A DNA stretch of 64,000 nt from Bacteroidales bacterium (GTDB taxonomy: Bacteria > Bacteroidota > Bacteroidia > Bacteroidales > UBA1402). Positions 46,600-53,756 of this stretch are shown piece by piece. The stretch is taken from positions 62,001-126,000 of the forward strand of contig JAFODP010000009.1 in NCBI GenBank assembly GCA_017380635.1, written 5' to 3'. Made by a program: the position numbers and the translations under genes. How positions within the stretch are numbered: position 1 is the stretch's first letter; every line of letters begins with the position of its first letter. The notes under the pieces were generated by a model. That model made no database searches. It worked only from the letters and a program-made list of their open reading frames with translations, and had not been told where the DNA came from.

Positions 46600-48210
46600 T
46601 TAGGCTTGATTTTCTTTGGCTTGCATTTTTTTGCGACGAGCTGCCGTCTGAATACATTCCCTGCGGGGAATAATCACCGACAAGCCGGGATAATTGATTT
46701 CCTGACGGATGATGTTCACCATTTCTTCGTGATTCTTTTTCAGCGGCACCAGCACTTTCAAATGCGCAGGATCCACGCCCAAACCCAAACAGATAGCTTC
46801 AATCTTTCCGGTACCGGCCGAATCTTGTCCGCCCGTCATACCGGTGGTTTCATTGTCCGAAATAATGACGGTGATAGGCGCGTTGGCATTCACGGCATCC
46901 AGCAGCGAAGTCATGCCCGAATGGGTGAAAGTAGAATCGCCGATAACGGCTACGGGATATTTCAAACCTGCATCGGCAGCGCCTTTGGCCATGGTGATGG
47001 AAGCTCCCATATCGAGGGCAGAATTCAGCACGCGGAAAGGCGGCAGATAACCCAAGGTATAACAACCGATGTCGCCAAAAACGCGGGCCTCATCGCCAAG
47101 CGAACGCACCACTTCGGTGAGCGCTTCGTACATATCGCGATGGCCACAACCCTGACAAAGTGCCGGCGGACGCGGCATTACCACTTGCGGACGCGCATAA
47201 GCAGACTGATGATCCAAACCGAAAGCCTCAGCCACGATATCGGGATTCAATTCGCCATCGCGAGGCAACAAGCCGCTGCATCGTCCTTGGATTTTTCCTT
47301 CTTCGTAACACAAACCTTTGATGGCATTTTCCACCACGGGCGCACCTTCTTCGATGACAATCAGTTCTTTACATTCCTTCAACATCTGACGAATACGCGC
47401 TTCGGGCAGCGGATACTGACCAATTTTCAATACCGGCCAAGGACAGCCCTGCGGGAAATTTTCCATCAGATAGTTGTAAGCGATACCGCAAGCAATGATA
47501 CCTTTACTCTTGTCGGCCGCATCGTAATAAGGATTGAAATCCGAATTCATAGACGAAGCCTGCATATCGTTTTGCGCAGCCAACAATTGTTTATAACGTT
47601 GACGGGCATTCACAGGCAAGAGGACGAATTGTTTGGGATCTTCGGAAAAATGCAATTCATTCTGAGGCAGTTGCGCTTTGCGAACCACGCCCGCACGCGA
47701 GTGGGCCAAACGAGTGGTAATGCGCAACATCACCGGATAACCGATGCGCTCCGAAAGTTCGAAACCGGCATACACCATGTCGTAGGCTTCCTGCTGATTG
47801 GATGGTTCCAAAATGGGAATCATGGCAAAATTGCCGTAAAAGCGCGAATCTTGCTCGTTCTGCGAAGAGTGCATGGATGGATCGTCGGCAGCCACGAAAA
47901 CCAAACCTCCCACGATGCCCGAAATGGACGAGTTCATCAAGGGGTCGGCGGCCACGTTTACGCCCACGTGCTTCATACACACCAAAGAACGTTTGCCGGC
48001 AAAAGACATACCCATGGCAGCTTCCATAGCCGTTTTTTCGTTGGTGGCCCATCGGCACTGAATGTTTTCCTGTTTGCTATATGGCGAATGTTGTATATAC
48101 TCCGTAATCTCCGTCGAGGGCGTTCCGGGATAGGCATACACACCCGAAAGTCCTGCATCCAAAGCCGCTTGGGCAATGGCTTCATCTCCTAATAACAATA
48201 ATGCTTTCAT
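46600..48210 (-). CDS. iorA: Indolepyruvate oxidoreductase subunit alpha, short form without ferredoxin domain
   Basis: 536 residues. The N-terminal pyrimidine-binding half starts LLLGDEAIAQAALDAGLSGV and contains AAMGMSFAGKRSLVCMKHVG. The C-terminal ThDP half has LCQGCGHRDMYEAL, VIGDSTFTHSGMTSLLDAVN and ISDNETTGMTGGQ. Archaeal and many bacterial IorA proteins (600 residues or more) end in two [4Fe-4S] ferredoxin motifs. Here the chain stops after PRRECIQTAARRKKMQAKENQA with a single Cys, so that domain is absent and an external electron carrier is expected. It is the first gene of the run iorA-iorB-SGNH-SGNH-MBOAT. Confidence 0.92.
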   Translation of the reverse strand: MKALLLLGDEAIAQAALDAGLSGVYAYPGTPSTEITEYIQHSPYSKQENIQCRWATNEKTAMEAAMGMSFAGKRSLVCMKHVGVNVAADPLMNSSISGIVGGLVFVAADDPSMHSSQNEQDSRFYGNFAMIPILEPSNQQEAYDMVYAGFELSERIGYPVMLRITTRLAHSRAGVVRKAQLPQNELHFSEDPKQFVLLPVNARQRYKQLLAAQNDMQASSMNSDFNPYYDAADKSKGIIACGIAYNYLMENFPQGCPWPVLKIGQYPLPEARIRQMLKECKELIVIEEGAPVVENAIKGLCYEEGKIQGRCSGLLPRDGELNPDIVAEAFGLDHQSAYARPQVVMPRPPALCQGCGHRDMYEALTEVVRSLGDEARVFGDIGCYTLGYLPPFRVLNSALDMGASITMAKGAADAGLKYPVAVIGDSTFTHSGMTSLLDAVNANAPITVIISDNETTGMTGGQDSAGTGKIEAICLGLGVDPAHLKVLVPLKKNHEEMVNIIRQEINYPGLSVIIPRRECIQTAARRKKMQAKENQA

Positions 48211-48477
48211 CTATTCTAATATTTAGCTTTTGATTCTAACCTATGTTCGCGATTTTTCCGCGTACGAAAAGGCAAAAATACAATCTTTTCCGCGAAGTAT
48301 CAACCACTTTTTGCAAAGGTTTTTTGCGTAAAACTCGCTGTGCCAATATCAAAAGCTCCCATGACACAAACAATAATCGAAAAACAAACAGGAATCATAT
48401 TACCAGAGAACTTTACTGAGAATGAAAACTTTGCAAATACATTTCGAGATTGATTGAAAAAAAATCTAAGCCAAATG

Positions 48478-48507
48478 TTGCAAATCGGCAAAAGCGTTGT
48501 ACTTTTG
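48478..48507 (+). promoter_or_regulatory. Promoter of a candidate small RNA
   Basis: TTG at 48478-48480, 19 bases, then TACTTTTG at 48500-48507, matching the Bacteroidota consensus. No protein-coding frame follows before a terminator about 65 bases downstream of the -7 box. Confidence 0.65.
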
Positions 48508-48513
48508 TGGCGC

Positions 48514-48612
48514 AAAGACAGTGTATCCGGAAGGCCCCGTAGCATCCGGCTGCACTATAAACAAGATTAAGTCGAGCCTCAGCTGCATGCAACTGAGGCT
48601 CGTAAATTTTTT
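48514..48612 (+). ncRNA. Candidate small RNA of about 100 nt with two hairpins
   Basis: Between the divergent iorA start (48210) and the stop of the repeat-lipoprotein gene (48693) there are 482 bases with no gene. The only structured part is here. Hairpin 1 is a 12-pair stem with one mismatch and one wobble (48520-48531 with 48545-48556, loop AGGCCCCGTAGCA). Hairpin 2 is a perfect 10-pair stem (48573-48582 with 48593-48602, arm CGAGCCTCAG) followed 4 bases later by TTTTTT. With the promoter just upstream this makes a self-contained transcription unit. The GC-rich single-stranded loop of hairpin 1 could be a seed. It is not a tRNA or tmRNA and does not match the SRP RNA consensus as I know it. 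The remaining intergenic parts hold nothing recognisable. Confidence 0.55.
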
Positions 48613-48692
48613 AACATAACCTGTAATGGCGAACCGAGATTAGATTGATTCCGGCAAAACGCCCGGCGCTCTGCCTTTCGGCCTCGCACGGG

Positions 48693-51600
48693 CTACGGGC
48701 AGACTGCACGAACCGTGTGACCGCCGTAGCGACCGCCAGTGCTCCAGGCCACATAGCTCGATTTGAAGTACAAGCTGCACGCGTAGTTCGGTTCGCTCGA
48801 ATCGAGTGAACTCGACCAATAGTCGCCGCCGGAACCGACACTGCCGACTGAAGCACCAAGACGGTTGCCGGCCGCCGGCAAGAAGATGCTATTCCCATTG
48901 GTTTTACTAGTTACTTTATATCCATTTATTCCATTTCGGGTGGTCCAAGTCCAAGTGCAATTGTTTCTTAATTCGTCTTGCTCTGCTTCGGTGGGCATGC
49001 GCCACTTACCGCCCCAATTAGCTCGGGCGGCATCGTCGGAGATGTCGAGGGTGGTTTTGTTATCTACCGTACCTCTGCTGCTGTTTGTGTTGTACTTGGA
49101 AAGGGTTGTTTCTGAACCATTGCAATATTTATACGTACTCCACTTGTAATTATCTTTCGGACTCGTTTCGCCCCAAGCGAAGTAATCGCCATAACCTTCG
49201 GGAGAAGTGGCGCCCACATTGCAGTTGGCCCATTTCAGGCCGCTTGGCAGGCCGAGATCCACATAGTCGTGGCCGTTTTCTGTGCCGGAAGCCACTTGTT
49301 CCTGTTCCCATTGCGCATAAAGCGTCATATCTTCCGTCAAAGTAATTTCTTGGCCATCAGTGTAGGAGGTTCCGCTGCCGTCGGGTGCGGTGTTCCAGCC
49401 AGAAAAATAGTAACCGGAGCGAGTGAATTTGTTGGCAGTCAAAGTTTGCGTAACACCGGCTTCGAAAAGTTGCGCGGTCCTGGCACCGGAGCCGTCGTTG
49501 GCGTTGAAAGTGAGGATGTAGATTGTTGTTTGTGACGTGTCATCGGAAATCACTGCGCGGACCGTATAACCAATGCATCGACTACTGTATTTTCCTACCG
49601 AAACCAAAGTCCTTTCATAATACAAATTGACAGCATCAAAAGAACTGAAAGTATAAAGCGAATTAGCCCAATAATACGCATGAGTGCCCACAGATACTAA
49701 ATCTGCGTTGTAACGATAACCCGCGGCCGGCAAGAAAATGCTATTTCCGTTGATTTTGCTAGTCAGTTTGTATCCATTTACCCCTTTCTGCTGAACCCAA
49801 GTAAGATTACAATTAGTTATCAATTCGTTTTGTTCCGTCTGGCTAGGAATACGCCAACGGCCGCCCCAATTGACAGTAGCGGCATCATCTTCGGCATCAA
49901 GCGTGGTTTTGTTGTCCACTACCCCATTATTCACATTATTATTGTACTTGAGGAGACTATTCACCGTACCACTGCGTCTATTGTGTTTATAGTAACTCCA
50001 GTTGTAATGGCTTTTCGGTGCCGTTTCGCCCCAGGCAAAGTAATCGCCGTAGCCTTCGGGCGCGGTGGCGCCCAGGTTGCAAATAGCCCACTTGGTACCG
50101 CTGGGCAGACCGAGATCCACATAAGCATGTTCGTTTTCAAATCCGGAAACCGCATACCACTGTGCATAAAGCGTAAGGTCGCCGCCAATCATCACTTCTG
50201 CCTGGTCGTTGAAAGGAGTACCGCTGCCGTCGGGCGCCGTGTTCCATCCGGCGAACATGTGTCCATTGCGGGTGAAGGTATTGGCATTCAAGGCTTGCAA
50301 AACGGTCGGATCGAAAATTTGCGGCGCCATCGTTCCCTGGCCTCCGTTAGCATCGAAAGTAACAATGGCCGGAATGATTTCCCACTGCGCATAGAGCGTG
50401 AGATTTTGTTCGGGCGAAATGATTTGATGATTGTAGTAAGCGGTGCCGCTGCCATCGGGCGCGGTGTTCCAACCACTGAAAGTGTAGCCCGCACGCGTGA
50501 AAGCATTCGACATGAGCGCTTGCGATTCGCCTATAACAAATTGTTGGGCCGGCATTTCTCCTTGGCCGCCATTGGCATTGAAAGTAACGATGGCAAATTC
50601 GGCATAGACGGGACGGATGGTGTTACCATTGGAGCGCATATCATAGTCGATCATGTCAATGTCGCTCCTGAAGTACAAGCTGTACGCGTAGTTCGAATAA
50701 TAGCCCGAATGGCCCGTAAAGAGCGAACTCGACCAATATTCGCCGGTAAAAGAGCTATTGTAGTGATGCGTGCCATCTTTAAATCCCGCCACGGGCAAAA
50801 AGATGCTGTTACCGTTGGTTTTGCTTTCTATTATATATCCATTTACGCCATTTTGCGTTGTCCAGGTCCATGTGCAATAACTTGTATTTATTAATTCTTC
50901 TATTTCAGTTTCGGTTGGCATTCGCCATTTGCCTCCCATATTTACATGAGCCGCATCGTCGGAAAGTTCGAGCGTGGTTTTGTTGTCGGTAAAGCCATTG
51001 TATCCGGAACTACTTTTAGTGTTGTATTTCGTCAAGGGGAAACTTGAGCCATCATTGAAACAATATTCATAGTTACTCCAAGAATATTCCTTCTTCGGCT
51101 CGGTTTCGCCCCAAGCAAAGTAATCGCCGCTGCCTTCGGGCGTTTTCGCACCCAGATTGAAAGAGGCCCATTTCAAGCCGCTGGGCAAACCCAAATCGAT
51201 ATAAGAATGTCCGTTTTCCGTACCGGAAGACAACATCGTCCATTGCGCGTAGAGATAACTTTCTTGCGTGATGACAATTTCTTGCTTGTCTTTGTACGCC
51301 TTTCCACTGCCATCGGCCTCGGTATTCCAGCCCGTAAAACGATAGCCTCCGCGAATGAAAGTATTTTCGTTCAAAGCTGTCGATTCGTCGTATTTAATCA
51401 TTTGGGCAGACATATTTCCGCTTCCGCCATTGGCTTCGAAAAACAAAGGGAAGAGCAGCTTTTCCCACTGCGCGTAGAGCGTAAGGTTTTGGTCGGTTTT
51501 GAAAAGGTCCGTGTCGTCGTACGATGTGCCGCTACCATCGGGCGCGGTATTCCATCCCACGAAAGTGTAACCTTCGCGTTGGAAGTTGTTTTCCGCCAAA

Positions 51601-51776
51601 TGATCGAGAACACCTTCAGCAAGAATCTGCGCATCCATATCGCCATCGCCGCCATTGGCATCGAAAAGCACCGAAAAGTGATGTTGCGGTTTGATAAGCG
51701 GCTCGCAGGAAAACATCAACAAGGCAACGAGCGCGCAGAGCGTATAGGGAAATATCTTTTTCATCGTCGTCATCAT
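48693..51776 (-). CDS. Large repeat lipoprotein: InlB B-repeats alternating with major-paralogous domains
   Basis: 1027 residues; lipoprotein signal with lipobox LLMFSC (Cys about residue 24), so probably surface or outer-membrane anchored. Five InlB B-type/Listeria-Bacteroides repeats are visible, each ending in GYxFxGWNTAPDGSGxxY and LTLYAQW. They alternate with three copies of a Fibrobacter-type major paralogous domain, each starting VDLGLPSGLKWA-like and containing GDYFAWGET, GGKWRMPT and GNSIFLPAAG. These end in VRPVYA, VRAVIS and VRAVCP. Order: B-B-domain-B-B-domain-B-domain. The paralogous domain resembles C-type-lectin-fold binding modules. The gene starts at the stop of the PEGA gene (ATGA overlap), so the two are translationally coupled. 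Function: probable adhesion or ligand binding. Confidence 0.85.
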   Translation of the reverse strand: MMTTMKKIFPYTLCALVALLMFSCEPLIKPQHHFSVLFDANGGDGDMDAQILAEGVLDHLAENNFQREGYTFVGWNTAPDGSGTSYDDTDLFKTDQNLTLYAQWEKLLFPLFFEANGGSGNMSAQMIKYDESTALNENTFIRGGYRFTGWNTEADGSGKAYKDKQEIVITQESYLYAQWTMLSSGTENGHSYIDLGLPSGLKWASFNLGAKTPEGSGDYFAWGETEPKKEYSWSNYEYCFNDGSSFPLTKYNTKSSSGYNGFTDNKTTLELSDDAAHVNMGGKWRMPTETEIEELINTSYCTWTWTTQNGVNGYIIESKTNGNSIFLPVAGFKDGTHHYNSSFTGEYWSSSLFTGHSGYYSNYAYSLYFRSDIDMIDYDMRSNGNTIRPVYAEFAIVTFNANGGQGEMPAQQFVIGESQALMSNAFTRAGYTFSGWNTAPDGSGTAYYNHQIISPEQNLTLYAQWEIIPAIVTFDANGGQGTMAPQIFDPTVLQALNANTFTRNGHMFAGWNTAPDGSGTPFNDQAEVMIGGDLTLYAQWYAVSGFENEHAYVDLGLPSGTKWAICNLGATAPEGYGDYFAWGETAPKSHYNWSYYKHNRRSGTVNSLLKYNNNVNNGVVDNKTTLDAEDDAATVNWGGRWRIPSQTEQNELITNCNLTWVQQKGVNGYKLTSKINGNSIFLPAAGYRYNADLVSVGTHAYYWANSLYTFSSFDAVNLYYERTLVSVGKYSSRCIGYTVRAVISDDTSQTTIYILTFNANDGSGARTAQLFEAGVTQTLTANKFTRSGYYFSGWNTAPDGSGTSYTDGQEITLTEDMTLYAQWEQEQVASGTENGHDYVDLGLPSGLKWANCNVGATSPEGYGDYFAWGETSPKDNYKWSTYKYCNGSETTLSKYNTNSSRGTVDNKTTLDISDDAARANWGGKWRMPTEAEQDELRNNCTWTWTTRNGINGYKVTSKTNGNSIFLPAAGNRLGASVGSVGSGGDYWSSSLDSSEPNYACSLYFKSSYVAWSTGGRYGGHTVRAVCP

Positions 51777-53584
51777 TTAGCTAAAGAAAAATTGAACACC
51801 AAACCGGCCTGCACACTCAGGCTTGCACCGGACAAAGCATAAGAAGGCGTCAGCGCCAAGGCAAAGCCTTTCGACAGACAAACTTGCGTACGGCAAGCCA
51901 ACAAAAGTCCTTGATACAAATTCTTGTAAACACCGTCTTCCAAAGAGAATCCGGCCATGCCTTCGTAGCCCACTTGCGGCGTGAGCAGGAATGATCGGCC
52001 CAAGGGCAAAGCATAACCCAAACGAAGATCGTATTTCTGTTGAATGAAGTCGTCGGGCACAAAACTGTAGTTGTATTCTACATTGATAGATTTTATCGTA
52101 GTACCCACTTGCGCAGTAACATACCCCACTTCGTCGCGACGCTCGGTGGTGAGAACCGGTGTTAAATAAGCACCGGCATAGAAAGAGAAATTCTTGTAAT
52201 AACGATTTTTGGCCACGCGAACTTTTTGAGGCTTGGCGGCAGGCTTCGAACTTGGACTCAAACTTGCCTGCGGCTGAACAGCGGGTGCAACATTTGCTTG
52301 CGGCTGTTCTATTTTCTTCAGCACCATACGATGCGAGAAAGTTTGGTTGTGTTTCACCACCGCTTGCACCGAAGCGGTTTCGTACAGTTCTTTTTCAAAG
52401 CGAAGTTGATGCGTTCCCACCAAAACATCGTTGGTCATGAGCGGGGTTTCACCCAAGAGCCGGCCGTCCATGTAGACTTTGGCTTTGGTCGGCGCCGAGG
52501 TCAGTTCCATCGAGCCGTATAGGGGCAGCGGCGCCGACAACTGCACTTGGCGAGGCGACAAATCGCTAATGGTAAGCAATTCTGAAACGCTTTGATGGCC
52601 TTCCTTGCGCGCTTCCAGTTTGTATTCGCCGGGACTGAGAGCACCCGTCCAGGAAGCTTTGGCTTTGAATTCGTTGTCTATCCATATTTCGCAAGCCTCG
52701 TCGGCGGCCGTAATGTTCACCGTGGCAAAATTGGGCTGCAAGGCAACTTGTACTTCGGTGGTCTGATTGTCGGAAACATGCACGCTCAGCACTTGCGTTT
52801 TATATTTCGTCTTCATGATTCTAAGCTGATAATCACCGCTTTTCATGTTTTTGGAAGTAAATGGCACCGTACCCAAACGTTCGTTACCCAAGTAAACCAT
52901 GGCACCATGATATTCGGCATCGCCATCCACATGTATCCAACCAAAATGCGGTTTCAGCTGCACATTCATTTCCACTTTGCCGGAAGCATCAACCGTAAAA
53001 ACGCCTGCCTGCGGATGATAATCTTCGCTGCTGACACGATAAGTATATTTTCCGAAAGGCAAAGATTGTTCCACCACGCCTTCTTCGGGCAAAAATATTT
53101 CTCCGTCGATTTCTACCAAGGCTTCGGCCGGCTGCACATTGATAATAACAAACTGCTTGTTTACCTGATGATTGACAATGGTTTGCACTTGTCCGGTGCT
53201 GAGCGTCATTTCGTAGGTACGCGCTTTTTCGATGGGAATGGGAATGTTGTATTCGCAAGAGCCTAATTGTTGGTGACGAATCTCCAATTTTTTGATGCCA
53301 TGCGGCACGTAAACCCAGATTTCGCCCACACCTTGCTTGGTTTTTACAATACCCATCATACCTCCGGAAAAGACAAAACCCTGTTGGGTGGTCTGCACGC
53401 GAATCAAAGCAGCCACTTCACCATTTTGGTCGCGTTCCATCGTGCCGTGGGTATTGGCCGTCAAATCGTTCTCTCGAGCCTTAAAGTCTGTCACACTCAG
53501 GCTTTGCGCCATCATCATCGGCGAAAGCATCAACAACATAAGTATCAACAAGATACATTTATTTACAGGGAAGCTATATTTCAT
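51773..53584 (-). CDS. Secreted PEGA-domain protein
   Basis: 603 residues with signal peptide KCILLILMLLMLSPMMMA. Several tandem PEGA modules (about residues 150-420) are recognisable by patterns such as GWIHVDGDAEYHGAMVYLGN then GTVPFTSKNMKSGDYQLRIM, and SMELTSAPTKAKVYMDGRLL then GETPLMTNDVLVGTHQL. A Pro/Gln/Ala-rich linker (about 425-455) leads to a C-terminal domain of about 145 residues that looks like an outer-membrane beta-barrel or conserved surface domain (NFSFYAGAYLTPVL to the terminal FNFSLAK). The stop codon overlaps the start of the repeat lipoprotein, so the pair is likely one envelope-surface system. PEGA modules are generally found in surface proteins; the ligand is unknown. 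Confidence 0.82.
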   Translation of the reverse strand: MKYSFPVNKCILLILMLLMLSPMMMAQSLSVTDFKARENDLTANTHGTMERDQNGEVAALIRVQTTQQGFVFSGGMMGIVKTKQGVGEIWVYVPHGIKKLEIRHQQLGSCEYNIPIPIEKARTYEMTLSTGQVQTIVNHQVNKQFVIINVQPAEALVEIDGEIFLPEEGVVEQSLPFGKYTYRVSSEDYHPQAGVFTVDASGKVEMNVQLKPHFGWIHVDGDAEYHGAMVYLGNERLGTVPFTSKNMKSGDYQLRIMKTKYKTQVLSVHVSDNQTTEVQVALQPNFATVNITAADEACEIWIDNEFKAKASWTGALSPGEYKLEARKEGHQSVSELLTISDLSPRQVQLSAPLPLYGSMELTSAPTKAKVYMDGRLLGETPLMTNDVLVGTHQLRFEKELYETASVQAVVKHNQTFSHRMVLKKIEQPQANVAPAVQPQASLSPSSKPAAKPQKVRVAKNRYYKNFSFYAGAYLTPVLTTERRDEVGYVTAQVGTTIKSINVEYNYSFVPDDFIQQKYDLRLGYALPLGRSFLLTPQVGYEGMAGFSLEDGVYKNLYQGLLLACRTQVCLSKGFALALTPSYALSGASLSVQAGLVFNFSLAK

Positions 53585-53695
53585 AAATCTCCTATTTCAA
53601 TAAGGTGGCAAAGATATATTCTTTTACAAGAATTAACAAGTCGAATCTCCTGCTTTTATCCAAGTCTTGATGTAGCAAATCTTTGAAAAAAAATA

Positions 53696-53703
53696 TACCT
53701 TTG
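53696..53703 (+). promoter_or_regulatory. Putative -7 box for the GH2 gene
   Basis: TACCTTTG matches TAnnTTTG 53 bases before the start codon. No good partner element is seen at the usual spacing. Confidence 0.35.
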
Positions 53704-53756
53704 TCTTCGCTGTCAAAACCTGGCAGCACAAGCTAGTATTCAAGCCTTTATTTGTT

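Noticed and set aside
48514-48612. Candidate RNA as signal recognition particle RNA
   Set aside because: It contains CCGGAAGG, as in the SRP tetraloop, but the flanking conserved AGCA/AGG internal loop is not in the right arrangement, and the alternative stem drawn here is stronger.
48611-48898. A 95-codon Arg/Ala/Ser-rich minus-strand frame
   Set aside because: It overlaps the end of the repeat lipoprotein in another frame; the lipoprotein frame has clear repeats and a terminal domain, whereas this one has none.
48693-48900. Diversity-generating retroelement target at the end of the repeat lipoprotein
   Set aside because: The domain tail resembles variable proteins, but no reverse transcriptase, accessory gene or template repeat is present in the window. 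It is kept only as a question in the findings.
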